Positions 33,999 through 42,314 of a DNA stretch of 64,000 nt are shown one piece after another. Source of the DNA: CAJCIS01 sp965276755 (GTDB taxonomy: Bacteria; Pseudomonadota; Alphaproteobacteria; Acetobacterales; Acetobacteraceae); assembly GCA_965276755.1 (NCBI GenBank), contig OZ255625.1, positions 3,224,001 through 3,288,000 of the forward strand. Reading direction: 5' to 3'. The number at the start of each line of letters is the position of its first letter. The first letter of the stretch is position 1. Both the position numbers and the translations under genes were made by a program. Under the pieces are notes generated by a model. The model was given only the letters and a program-made list of their open reading frames with translations, did not search any database and was not told the DNA's origin.

Positions 33999-34976
33999 AT
34001 GCTAGAAAAACTCACCTACTTCGTCGCCGTAGCGCGCGCGCAAAGCTTCCGCCGCGCCGCGGATTCCTGCGGCGTGGCGCAGCCCACACTGTCAGCCGGC
34101 GTCAAGCAGCTAGAAGACGAGTTAGGCGTATTGCTCGTGCGCCGCAGCTCGCGCTTCCTGGGCCTGACGCCCGAGGGCGAGCGTGTGCTAGTCTGGGCCA
34201 GGCGCCTGATCGGGGACGCGCGTGCCATGCGCGCCGATTTGCAGGGCATGCGCGAGGGGCTAAGCGGGCATTTGCGCATCGGCGTGATCCCGACCGCGCT
34301 GACGCTGGTGCCGATGCTGACCACGCCCTGTCGCGCGCGCCATCCTGCGCTGCAATTCACCGTGCTGTCCTGCCCGTCCACCCGCATCCTGGAGATGCTG
34401 GAAAACCTCGAAATCGACGCTGGCATCACGTATCTGGACAACGAGCCGCTTGGTCGCGTGCAATGCGTGGTGCTCCACCGCGAGCGCTATCGCTTCATCA
34501 CAACCGAGGGCACCGCGCTTGCCGATCGGGCCGAGATCGACTGGGCCGAACTGGCGCAGGTCGAGCTGTGCCTGCTGACCCCGGACATGCAGGCCAGGCG
34601 CATCATGGATGGCCTGATGCGCGCCGCCGGCGTGGCGCCGCGTGTCGCGCTGGAATCTAATTCGCAGGTGAGCCTGCTGGCCCACGTGTTGACCGGGCGG
34701 TGGGCGACGGTGCTGCCCGAACACATGGCCCAGACGCTCGCCCTTGCACCAATGCTGCGCTGCATTCCGGTTCATCCCGGCCCGGGGGGTGTGCACGAGG
34801 TTGGCCTGGTGGTGCCGCAGCAGGAGCCGATGCCGCTTTTGACCGCAGCCCTTCTTGCAGAGGCGGCGGCTCTGCCGGAGATTGATAGGACTTCGCTATT
34901 GCAACACGGACAATGGCCGCTTGATCTCAGCGGTGCCGAGGCGCCTCCTGAGGCGCGCCGCGACACGATCGGGTGA
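33999..34976 (+). CDS. fdsR: LysR-type transcriptional regulator of the formate dehydrogenase operon
   Basis: A DNA-binding regulator with an N-terminal winged helix-turn-helix (RAQSFRRAADSCGVAQPTLSAGVKQLEDELGVLLVRR, residues 14-47) and a C-terminal effector-binding domain of two alpha/beta lobes (starting LSGHLRIGVIPTA). The 325-residue length is usual. It ends in a 4-bp overlap with fdsG (GTGA), so unlike many LysR genes it is read in the same direction as its likely target. In Cupriavidus a LysR-type gene lies beside fds; the name here is by position. Confidence 0.8.
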   Translation: MLEKLTYFVAVARAQSFRRAADSCGVAQPTLSAGVKQLEDELGVLLVRRSSRFLGLTPEGERVLVWARRLIGDARAMRADLQGMREGLSGHLRIGVIPTALTLVPMLTTPCRARHPALQFTVLSCPSTRILEMLENLEIDAGITYLDNEPLGRVQCVVLHRERYRFITTEGTALADRAEIDWAELAQVELCLLTPDMQARRIMDGLMRAAGVAPRVALESNSQVSLLAHVLTGRWATVLPEHMAQTLALAPMLRCIPVHPGPGGVHEVGLVVPQQEPMPLLTAALLAEAAALPEIDRTSLLQHGQWPLDLSGAEAPPEARRDTIG

Positions 34977-35470
34977 GGATGGAACACGCGCCTGTATTAA
35001 CGCGGCCGGTCGAAGCCGACGCGGCTTTGGCGGCCGAGATCATTGCCGCCCACGCCGGCGTGGCCGGGGCAACGCTGCCGATTCTGCACGCGCTTCAGGC
35101 GGCGTTCGGCTTCATCCCGCGCGAATGCCAGCCCATGATCGCCGAGGCGCTGAATCTCTCGCGCGCCGAAATCCATGGCGTAGTGTCCTTCTACCACGAT
35201 TTTCGCGCCTCCCCGCCCGGCCGACATGTACTGAAGCTTTGCCGGGCGGAGGCGTGCCAGGCGATGGGGGTAGTGCGATTGGCCGAAACGTTCCTCAGCG
35301 CAGCCGGCGTGGGATGGGGGGAAACCACTGCCGACGGCGCTCTGACGATAGAGGCCAGCTATTGCCTGGGGCTGTGCGCGTGCGCGCCGGCGGGGCTGCT
35401 GGATGGCGAGCCCCTGGGTCGGCTGGATGAGGCGCGACTTGCCGCTATTTGGCAGCAGGCGCGGGCATGA
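34973..35470 (+). CDS. fdsG: NAD-dependent formate dehydrogenase gamma subunit
   Basis: The 165-residue NuoE-like subunit carries a [2Fe-2S] cluster. The N-terminal segment LPILHALQAAFGFIPRECQPMIAEALNLSRAEIHGVVSFYHDFR is the NuoE helical part. The cluster ligands are seen as CRAEACQAMG (residues about 83-88) and CLGLCACAPAG (residues about 124-128). It acts with FdsB and FdsA. The GTG at 34973 overlaps the LysR gene; an ATG two codons later (34979) is a possible start. Its stop overlaps fdsB by ATGA. Confidence 0.9.
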   Translation: MRMEHAPVLTRPVEADAALAAEIIAAHAGVAGATLPILHALQAAFGFIPRECQPMIAEALNLSRAEIHGVVSFYHDFRASPPGRHVLKLCRAEACQAMGVVRLAETFLSAAGVGWGETTADGALTIEASYCLGLCACAPAGLLDGEPLGRLDEARLAAIWQQARA

Positions 35471-37059
35471 TCCGGCTGTTTCTGCCTCGCGATGCGGCGG
35501 CGCTGGCGCTGGGCGCGCAGGGCGTGGCCCAGGCGCTCCGCGATGAGGCCGGCCGGCGGGGATTGGCGGTCGAGATCGTCAGGACGGGGTCTCGCGGTGC
35601 GGTCTGGCTGGAGCCGCTGCTTGAAGTGCAGACGCCTGCCGGGCGCGTGGGCTATGGGCCCGTGGCTGCGGGCGATGTCGCCGGGCTGTTCGATGCGGGA
35701 TTGGCGACGGGCGGCGCACACGCGCTGTGCATCGGGCCGGTTGATGCGCATTGGTGGTTTGCCGGCCAGCAACGGCTGACATTTGCGCGCTGCGGGGTGA
35801 TCGACCCGGCCTGCGTTACCGCCTACCGCGCGGCTGGCGGGTTTGACGGGCTGGTGCGCGTGCTGGCCATGAGCGGCGAGGCGATTGTCGATGAAATAAA
35901 GGGCTCGGGCTTGCGCGGGCGCGGCGGGGCGGGATTTCCGGCCGGCATCAAGTGGAATACGGTGCGCCTGGCGGAAGGCGCGCAGAAATATATCGTCTGC
36001 AACGCCGATGAAGGCGATAGCGGCACCTTTGCCGATCGTATGCTGATGGAAGGTGATCCTCTCAGCCTGATCGAGGGCATGGTCATTGCCGGCATGGCGG
36101 TCGGCGCCGATTGCGGATTTATCTATATTCGTTCGGAATATCCACACGCTGTGCGCGCGATGGGCGAGGCCATTGCGGCCGCGCGTGCGGCCGGCTGGCT
36201 TGGTGGCGATGTCGGTGGGTCTGGGCGCGCGTTCGATATCGAGGTTCGTGTGGGCGCGGGGGCCTATATTTGCGGCGAGGAGACGTCTCTGCTGGAGAGC
36301 CTTGAGGGGCGTCGTGGACAGGTTCGGGCCAAGCCGCCGCTGCCGGCGATTGCCGGGTTGTTCGGCAAGCCTACTGTTGTCAACAACGTTCTTTCGCTGG
36401 CGGCGGTGCCGTGGATTCTGGCGCATGGGGGGGCGGCTTATGCCGCACTTGGCGTCGGGCGTTCGCTTGGCACGCTGGCGGTGCAATTGGCGGGAAACGT
36501 TTTGCGCGGCGGGCTGATCGAGGTGCCGTTCGGCATTTCGCTGCGCGCGTTGATCGAGGAATGGGGTGGCGGGACGGCGAGCGGGCGGCCGTTCCGCGCC
36601 GTTCAGGTCGGCGGCCCGCTGGGCGCTTATTTTCCGGATACCTTGCTGGATACGCCGATGGATTATGAGGCGTTTGCGCGGGCGGGCGGGTTGCTGGGGC
36701 ATGGCGGCGTGGTGGTGTTTGATGACACCGTCGATCTGGCGCGGCAGGCGCGGTTTGCGTTTGAATTTTGCGCGATCGAGAGTTGCGGAAAGTGCACGCC
36801 GTGCCGGATTGGCGCGGTGCGCGGGGTTGAGGTTGTTGACCGGATTGTGGCCGGCGTGGAGCGCGAGCGCAATTTGGAGTTGCTGGATGATTTGTGCCAA
36901 TTGATGACGGATGCCTCACTTTGCGCCATGGGCGGGCTGACGCCTGTGCCGGTAATGAGCGCGCTGACGCATTTCGCGGGCGACTTTGTGATGGGGTCTG
37001 GGGACTTGTCCCCAGCGGGTCCAGGGCAGAGCCCTGGCCTTCTCTTAGGAGTGGGCTGA
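35467..37059 (+). CDS. fdsB: NAD-dependent formate dehydrogenase beta subunit
   Basis: The 530-residue NuoF-like subunit binds FMN and NAD and one [4Fe-4S] cluster. SGLRGRGGAGFPAGIKWNTV (near 145) is the NAD/FMN motif, NADEGDSGTFADRMLMEGDP the FMN site, GAGAYICGEETSLLESLEG follows, and ESCGKCTPCRIG near residue 440 binds the cluster. Its N-terminal part includes the extra thioredoxin-like domain of FdsB. The C-terminal tail after HFAGDFVM (GSGDLSPAGPGQSPGLLLGVG, of which 20 residues) is encoded by a family C repeat and is not expected in the family. It overlaps fdsA by TGATG. Confidence 0.9.
   Translation: MIRLFLPRDAAALALGAQGVAQALRDEAGRRGLAVEIVRTGSRGAVWLEPLLEVQTPAGRVGYGPVAAGDVAGLFDAGLATGGAHALCIGPVDAHWWFAGQQRLTFARCGVIDPACVTAYRAAGGFDGLVRVLAMSGEAIVDEIKGSGLRGRGGAGFPAGIKWNTVRLAEGAQKYIVCNADEGDSGTFADRMLMEGDPLSLIEGMVIAGMAVGADCGFIYIRSEYPHAVRAMGEAIAAARAAGWLGGDVGGSGRAFDIEVRVGAGAYICGEETSLLESLEGRRGQVRAKPPLPAIAGLFGKPTVVNNVLSLAAVPWILAHGGAAYAALGVGRSLGTLAVQLAGNVLRGGLIEVPFGISLRALIEEWGGGTASGRPFRAVQVGGPLGAYFPDTLLDTPMDYEAFARAGGLLGHGGVVVFDDTVDLARQARFAFEFCAIESCGKCTPCRIGAVRGVEVVDRIVAGVERERNLELLDDLCQLMTDASLCAMGGLTPVPVMSALTHFAGDFVMGSGDLSPAGPGQSPGLLLGVG
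36992..37041. repeat. Family C hairpin repeat within the 3' end of fdsB
   Basis: Hairpins CTGGGGACTTGTCCCCAG and CCAGGGCAGAGCCCTGG, related to the copy at 24078 with compensated stem changes. It is read in frame as the FdsB C-terminus and ends just before the fdsA ribosome site (AGGAG). Confidence 0.8.
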
Positions 37060-39893
37060 TGGGTTTGCTTCGGGAGCTGGACACGGGCACGCCGACCCGC
37101 GTTGCCGCGGATTTGGTGACGCTAAAGATCGATGGCCAGCAAGTGCGTGTGCCGCGGGGCACGTCCGTGATGGCCGCGGCGATGTCGATGGGCACGCAAA
37201 TCCCGCGCCTATGCGCAACCGATAGCCTGGAGCCTTTCGGATCCTGCCGGCTGTGCCTGGTGCAAATCGAAGGCCGGCGCGGATACCCTGCATCCTGCAC
37301 CACGCCCGCCGAAGAGGCGATGGTGGTGCATACGCAGAACGCCGACATCGCAAAACGGCGGCGCGGCGTCATGGAACTCTATATCTCCGACCATCCGCTG
37401 AATTGCCTGACGTGCTCGGCCAACGGAGATTGCGAGCTGCAGGACATGGCAGGCAAGGTTGGCCTGCGCGATGTGCGGTATGGCTATGCCGGCGAGAACC
37501 ACTTGGCCGAACCAACAGATTCCAGCAATCCGTATTTTTCGTTCGAGGGGAGCAAGTGCATTGCGTGCTCGCGCTGCGTGCGCGCATGCGAGGAGGTGCA
37601 GGGCACCTTTGCGTTGACGATGGAAGGGCGCGGCTTTGCCTCGCGGATTTCGGCGGGCGGGACGGATTTCATGGGCTCGGAATGCGTCTCCTGCGGCGCC
37701 TGCGTGCAGGCTTGCCCAACGGCGACGCTGAACGAGAAATCGGTGATCGCGCTTGGCGTGCCGGAACACTCGGTGGTGACCACCTGCGCCTATTGCGGCG
37801 TCGGGTGTTCGTTCAAGGCGGAGATGAAGGGCGAAACCGTGGTGCGCATGGTGCCCTACAAGCAGGGCCAGGCCAACGAGGGCCATTCCTGCGTCAAAGG
37901 CCGTTTCGCATTCGGCTACGCCACGCACAAGGATCGCAAGACGCGCCCGATGATCCGCGCGGCGATTACCGATCCTTGGCAGGAGGTGAGCTGGGATCAG
38001 GCGATCGCCCATGCCGCGTCCGAGTTCCGTCGCATTGAGGCGGCGTATGGCGCGCACGCGATTGGCGGAATTACGTCCTCGCGCTGCACCAATGAAGAGA
38101 CGTTCCTTATCCAGAAGCTGATCCGCGGCGCGTTCGGCACGAACAATGTCGATACGTGTGCGCGCGTGTGTCACTCGCCGACAGGGTATGGATTGAAGAC
38201 GACGCTGGGAACATCGGCGGGCACGCAGGATTTTGCGTCTGTCGCACATTCGGACGTGATCCTGGTGATCGGCGCCAACCCGACGGATGGGCACCCTGTG
38301 TTTGCCTCGCGCATGAAGCGGCGGCTGCGGGCGGGGGCAAAGCTGATCGTGGCCGACCCCCGGCGCATCGACCTGGTGCGCAGCCCGCATGTCATCGCTG
38401 CGTACCATCTGCAATTGATGCCGGGAACCAACGTCGCATTGTTGATTGCGCTGGCGCATGTCGTGGTGACCGAGGGGCTGATCGACCAGGATTACGTGCG
38501 CGGGCGCTGCGAGCTCGATGCCTTTGAAAGCTGGGCGCGGTTCATCGCACTGGAAAAGAATTCGCCCGAGGCATCTGCCGTGCTGACCGGCGTGCCGGCC
38601 GGCGAAGTGCGCGCGGCGGCGCGGCTTTATGCAACCGGCGGGGCGGCAGCAATCTATTACGGGCTTGGCGTCACCGAACACAGCCAGGGCAGTACCACGG
38701 TCATGGCTATGGCCAATCTGGCGATGGCAACAGGCAATATCGGCAAGCTCGGCACGGGGATCAATCCGCTGCGCGGCCAGAACAATGTCCAGGGCGCGTG
38801 CGACATGGGCAGTTTCCCGCACGAATTCAGCGGCTATCGGCATGTCTCCGACAATGCGGCGCGCGCGCAGTTCGAGGCTGCCTGGGGTGTGCCATTATCT
38901 GGCGAGCCGGGCCTGCGCATTCCGAACATGCTGGATGAGGCGGTCGCCGGGCACTTCCGCGCGCTCTACATCCAAGGCGAGGATATCGCCCAATCCGACC
39001 CCGACACGTCCCACGTCACCGCCGGGCTGCGCGCAATGGAATGCGTGATCGTGCAGGATCTGTTTCTGAACGAGACAGCCAAGTACGCGCACGTCTTCTT
39101 TCCGGGCTCTTCATTCCTGGAAAAGGACGGCACGTTCACCAACGCGGAGCGTCGGATCAACCGGGTGCGGCGGGTGATGAGCCCGCTGGCCGGGCTTGCG
39201 GATTGGGAGGCGACAATGGCCTTTTCCAACGCGCTCGGCTTTGCCATGAGCTACGGCCACCCGAGCGAGATCATGGACGAGATCGCCGCGCTCACGCCCA
39301 GTTTCGCCGGCGTCTCCTACGCCAAGCTGGACGCGGCGGGATCGCTGCAATGGCCCTGCAACGAGGCCGCACCGCTCGGCACGCCGATGATGCATGTGGA
39401 GCGCTTCGTGCGCGGGCAGGGCCGCTTCATGCTGACCGAGTTCGTGCCGACCGAGGAGCGCACCGGCGCGCGCTTCCCGCTGATTCTGACGACAGGGCGC
39501 ATCCTCTCGCAATACAACGTCGGCGCGCAGACGCGGCGGACGGAAAATAGCCGTTGGCACGAAGCCGACGTGCTGGAAATCCATCCCTTCGATGCCGAGA
39601 ACCGCGGCATTTGCGATGGCGAGATGGTGGCCGTCGCCAGCCGATCTGGTGACATTTCGCTGCCCGCGCGCATCAGCCAGCGCATGCAGCCTGGCGTCGT
39701 GTACACGACCTTCCATTACCCCGGCACCGGCGCCAACGTTGTCACCACAGACCAGTCCGATTGGGCAACTAACTGCCCGGAATACAAGGTCACCGCCGTG
39801 CAGGTGCGGCGCACGAACAGGCCGTCCGACTGGCAAGCCCGCAATGCACAGGACGATATCGATCTGATGCAAATTGCGGCCGCGGCGGAGTAG
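37059..39893 (+). CDS. fdsA: NAD-dependent formate dehydrogenase alpha (catalytic) subunit
   Basis: The catalytic subunit oxidises formate to CO2 at a bis-pyranopterin guanine dinucleotide molybdenum site and hands electrons to FdsBG. The 944-residue product begins with a [2Fe-2S] domain (PRGTSVMAAAMSMGTQIPRLC, CRLC, C at ASC), then HPLNCLTCSANGDCELQ (His/Cys cluster), two 4Fe-4S ferredoxin sets (CIACSRCVRAC and CVSCGACVQACP), CAYCGVGC, and the Mo site NVDTCARVCHSPTGYG with Cys371 and His372. A normal Cys codon is used, so no selenocysteine. ATG at 37059 overlaps the fdsB stop; TTAGGAGTGGGCTG is the ribosome site. Confidence 0.93.
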   Translation: MGLLRELDTGTPTRVAADLVTLKIDGQQVRVPRGTSVMAAAMSMGTQIPRLCATDSLEPFGSCRLCLVQIEGRRGYPASCTTPAEEAMVVHTQNADIAKRRRGVMELYISDHPLNCLTCSANGDCELQDMAGKVGLRDVRYGYAGENHLAEPTDSSNPYFSFEGSKCIACSRCVRACEEVQGTFALTMEGRGFASRISAGGTDFMGSECVSCGACVQACPTATLNEKSVIALGVPEHSVVTTCAYCGVGCSFKAEMKGETVVRMVPYKQGQANEGHSCVKGRFAFGYATHKDRKTRPMIRAAITDPWQEVSWDQAIAHAASEFRRIEAAYGAHAIGGITSSRCTNEETFLIQKLIRGAFGTNNVDTCARVCHSPTGYGLKTTLGTSAGTQDFASVAHSDVILVIGANPTDGHPVFASRMKRRLRAGAKLIVADPRRIDLVRSPHVIAAYHLQLMPGTNVALLIALAHVVVTEGLIDQDYVRGRCELDAFESWARFIALEKNSPEASAVLTGVPAGEVRAAARLYATGGAAAIYYGLGVTEHSQGSTTVMAMANLAMATGNIGKLGTGINPLRGQNNVQGACDMGSFPHEFSGYRHVSDNAARAQFEAAWGVPLSGEPGLRIPNMLDEAVAGHFRALYIQGEDIAQSDPDTSHVTAGLRAMECVIVQDLFLNETAKYAHVFFPGSSFLEKDGTFTNAERRINRVRRVMSPLAGLADWEATMAFSNALGFAMSYGHPSEIMDEIAALTPSFAGVSYAKLDAAGSLQWPCNEAAPLGTPMMHVERFVRGQGRFMLTEFVPTEERTGARFPLILTTGRILSQYNVGAQTRRTENSRWHEADVLEIHPFDAENRGICDGEMVAVASRSGDISLPARISQRMQPGVVYTTFHYPGTGANVVTTDQSDWATNCPEYKVTAVQVRRTNRPSDWQARNAQDDIDLMQIAAAAE

Positions 39894-39897
39894 CCGC

Positions 39898-40179
39898 GTG
39901 GCCGACAGGCTGGTGCCCATGGCCAACCAGATCGCGGCGTTTTTTCGCGCCTATCCGGAGGCTGATGCGGTGCTGGGCGTGGCCGATCACATCCACGCCT
40001 TCTGGACACCGGGGATGCGTGCGGCGCTGAGCGAGCGGATTGCACACCACCCCGACGGGATCGAACACCTTGTCGTATTGGCAATGACGCGGGCGCCGCC
40101 CGCCGGGGGCGAAAACCCGATCCTGAAGGAAACGGAAGGGCCGGCCGAATTGGGCCAGGCGCTCAGCGACGCGGGCTAA
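39898..40179 (+). CDS. fdsD: Formate dehydrogenase delta subunit
   Basis: A small (93-residue) subunit found only with Fds-type enzymes. DRLVPMANQIAAFFRAYPEADAVLGVADHIHAFWTPGMR is the family core with the NQIAxFF and HIxxFW patterns. The GTG at 39898 is 5 bp after the fdsA stop; an ATG seven codons later (39919) is also possible. A tandem repeat starts immediately after the stop. No fdhD/fdsC (sulfur transferase needed for the Mo site) is found in the window, so it must be elsewhere. Confidence 0.85.
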   Translation: MADRLVPMANQIAAFFRAYPEADAVLGVADHIHAFWTPGMRAALSERIAHHPDGIEHLVVLAMTRAPPAGGENPILKETEGPAELGQALSDAG

Positions 40180-40402
40180 AGCATGTTCGGACCAAATGGG
40201 ATCACCCGTCCGAAAAACATGCTCTAAAACAAAGGGCTAGAGCATGTTCGGACCAAATGGGATCACCCGTCCGAAAAACATGCTCTAAAACAAAGGGCTA
40301 GAGCATGTTCGGACCAAATGGGATCACCCGTCCGAAAAACATGCTCTAAAACAAAGGGCTAGAGCATGTGCGGCGCTTCTATCAGCGCCGAACGTGCTCT
40401 AG
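40180..40402. repeat. Family D: three identical 61-bp tandem repeats plus a partial fourth
   Basis: Copies at 40180-40240, 40241-40301 and 40302-40362 are identical. Each holds the imperfect inverted repeat AGCATGTT...CGGAC / GTCCG...AACATGCT around an ATGGGATCACCC loop and ends in AAACAAAGGGCTAG. A fourth partial unit at 40363-40402 (AGCATGTGCGGCG / CGCCGAACGTGCTCT) has a different stem. The gap to frmA (40403-40483) holds no gene. Confidence 0.95.
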
Positions 40403-40483
40403 TCGCACGCAAGCACCCCCACTAAGGTTGTATCACCTGGGCGGGCAAGCCCTGCGATAGTCCGGCAAGTCGGGAGAACGATC

Positions 40484-41593
40484 ATGGACGTACGGGCCGC
40501 GGTTGCCTTCGAAGCGGGCAAGCCATTGACGATTGAAACCGTGCAACTGGAAGGCCCCAAGGCCGGCGAGGTGCTGGTCGAAATCAAGGCCACGGGCATT
40601 TGCCACACCGATCTCTACACGCTGTCTGGTGCAGATGCTGAGGGGTTGTTTCCCAGCATACTGGGCCATGAAGGTGCGGGCGTGGTCGTCGATGTCGGGC
40701 CTGATGTGCGTTCGCTGAAGAAGGGCGACCATGTCATTCCGCTCTACACGCCCGAATGCAGGCAATGCAAATCTTGCCTGAGCCGAAAGACCAATCTGTG
40801 CACGGCCATTCGTGCGACACAGGGTAAGGGGGTAATGCCAGATGGTACATCCCGCTTCAGTTTTCAGGGCAAGCCAATCATGCATTACATGGGGTGCTCG
40901 ACCTTTGCCAATTACACGGTGCTGCCGGAAATTGCATTGGCGAAGGTGCGGGATGACGCGCCGTTCGAAAAGATCTGCTACATCGGCTGCGGTGTGACGA
41001 CGGGCGTGGGTGCGGTGATCTACACCGCCAAGGTCGCACCTGGCGACAATGTCGTCGTGTTCGGGTTGGGCGGGATCGGGCTGAACGTGATCCAGGGCGC
41101 GCGGATTGCGGGTGCGGACATGATCGTGGGCGTGGACATCAACCCTGGGCGTGAAAGCCTGGCGCGCAAGTTCGGCATGACGCATTTCGTCAACCCGAAG
41201 CAGATCGGCGGAGATATCGTGGCGCATCTGGTTGAGCTGACCGGCGGCGGAGCCGATCACAGTTTTGAATGTGTGGGGAATACCACGCTGATGCGCCAGG
41301 CGCTGGAGTGTGCGCATCGCGGCTGGGGCAAGTCCACGATCATCGGGGTCGCCGCGTCCGGGCAGGAGATTTCGACCAGGCCGTTTCAGTTGGTGACGGG
41401 GCGCGTGTGGCAAGGCAGCGCGTTTGGCGGCGCGCGCGGGCGGACGGATGTGCCCAAGATCGTGGACTGGTATATGGACAAGAAGATCAACATCGACGAT
41501 CTGATTACGCATGTGTTGAAACTGGAAGATATCAACGAGGGTTTCGAGCTGATGAAGCGCGGCGAAAGCATCCGCTCTGTTGTCGTCTACTGA
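40484..41593 (+). CDS. frmA: S-(hydroxymethyl)glutathione dehydrogenase / class III alcohol dehydrogenase
   Basis: FrmA oxidises S-hydroxymethylglutathione, formed from formaldehyde and glutathione, to S-formylglutathione with NAD. The 369-residue product has the catalytic zinc site (GICHTDLY; GHEGAG), the structural zinc cluster PECRQCKSCLSRKTNLC, the NAD fold FGLGGIGLNVIQGARIAGA and the class III-specific CVGNTTLMRQALECAHRGWGKS block. The neighbouring fds genes (formate) and the PQQ genes place it in the methanol-to-CO2 route. An A/G-rich GGGAGAACGATC precedes the ATG. Confidence 0.94.
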   Translation: MDVRAAVAFEAGKPLTIETVQLEGPKAGEVLVEIKATGICHTDLYTLSGADAEGLFPSILGHEGAGVVVDVGPDVRSLKKGDHVIPLYTPECRQCKSCLSRKTNLCTAIRATQGKGVMPDGTSRFSFQGKPIMHYMGCSTFANYTVLPEIALAKVRDDAPFEKICYIGCGVTTGVGAVIYTAKVAPGDNVVVFGLGGIGLNVIQGARIAGADMIVGVDINPGRESLARKFGMTHFVNPKQIGGDIVAHLVELTGGGADHSFECVGNTTLMRQALECAHRGWGKSTIIGVAASGQEISTRPFQLVTGRVWQGSAFGGARGRTDVPKIVDWYMDKKINIDDLITHVLKLEDINEGFELMKRGESIRSVVVY

Positions 41594-41617
41594 AGGCAAA
41601 CATAGGCGAAGACAAAG

Positions 41618-41709
41618 CTGGGGGAGCAGTGCCTGCCCCCCCAGACCCCCGTCATTATTTTAGACCTTGTCTTGACTAAAGACGGGGGGGTCTGGCACAT
41701 CTCCCCCGA
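41618..41709. repeat. Family A hairpin repeat, inverted pair (A10)
   Basis: Left stem GGGGGAGCAG-TGC-CTGCCCCC (GCAG/CTGC covariant). The right half lacks the GGATGG core (GGGGGGGTCTGGCACATCTCC). It is located between the convergent frmA and PQQ transporter genes. Confidence 0.85.
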
Positions 41710-41711
41710 TC

Positions 41712-42314
41712 TTACTTCCTTTGCAAAATCCTGGCGAGCGTGCCCAGCCGCCGCTCCATATTCGCCGGCGCTTCGCAAGCGTAAGTCATCGTGTGCTGCG
41801 TCTCCCCAAACGCCTGCACGTCCAAATCCCGCTCGCCCGCCAGTTCCGTGCGGTGCGGATCGGCGGCCGCAAGCTGATCGACCTGCGTGCTGAGGCGCGC
41901 AATCGCATCGCCCATGCGACGCTGCCGCAGGCCGAGTTGTTTGATGCGGGTGATCAGAAGCGAGCGCTGATCGTTAGTTTGATCCACCAGCGCACTGAAG
42001 AGAGCTGGGCGAGCTGCGGCCGGAATGGTGGCGGCGTAAGCGGTGAGCTTGGCTTGCGCATCGGCATCCGGCGTGTCGCGATCAATGATGTCGGTCACCA
42101 GCGGGAAGAGTTTGTCATCGTCGCGCCAGGCGGGGTTCGGCGTGATCGAGCCGGCCCAGTAGGTCCCGGCTGTGAGCGTGGAAACGAGGCGCGCGGCGCA
42201 GGGCCAGTCTGGGTCGGGTAATTGGGCATAAGCAGGAAAGGCAAGCAAAAGAAGAAGTTGGGGGAGCAGTGCCTGCCCCCCCAAACCCCCCGTCATCTTT
42301 TTCACAAGCCTCAT
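41712..42314 (-). CDS. Hypothetical exported protein with a repeat in its signal peptide
   Basis: The 200-residue product has a native MRLVKK start overlapping the ABC permease stop (ATGA). It continues in frame through repeat A11 (MTGGLGGQALLPQ) into LLLLLAFPAYA, so the repeat lengthens the signal peptide between the basic start and hydrophobic core. The mature part is helical with a Cys near each end (WPCAARL and TYACEAPANM) and heptad-like leucines around RITQLGLRQRRMGDAIARLSTQVDQL. No known family is recognised. Position in the PQQ-associated ABC operon suggests a periplasmic helper. Confidence 0.62.
   Translation of the reverse strand: MRLVKKMTGGLGGQALLPQLLLLLAFPAYAQLPDPDWPCAARLVSTLTAGTYWAGSITPNPAWRDDDKLFPLVTDIIDRDTPDADAQAKLTAYAATIPAAARPALFSALVDQTNDQRSLLITRIKQLGLRQRRMGDAIARLSTQVDQLAAADPHRTELAGERDLDVQAFGETQHTMTYACEAPANMERRLGTLARILQRK
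42259..42297. repeat. Family A repeat, left half, inside a signal-peptide coding region (A11)
   Basis: GGGGGAGCAG-TGC-CTGCCCCCCC then CCAAACCCCCCGTCATC. On the reverse strand it is read in frame as MTGGLGGQALLPQ. Confidence 0.82.

Noticed and set aside
38151..38175. Selenocysteine in the formate dehydrogenase
   Set aside because: The active-site codon is TGT (Cys371); no in-frame TGA is in fdsA.
37209..38843. 544-residue reverse-strand frame over fdsA
   Set aside because: The fdsA frame has all cluster and molybdenum motifs; the reverse frame is a shadow with no recognisable domain.
40180..40402. Possible CRISPR array
   Set aside because: The three units are identical along their full length with no unique spacers, and no cas genes are seen.
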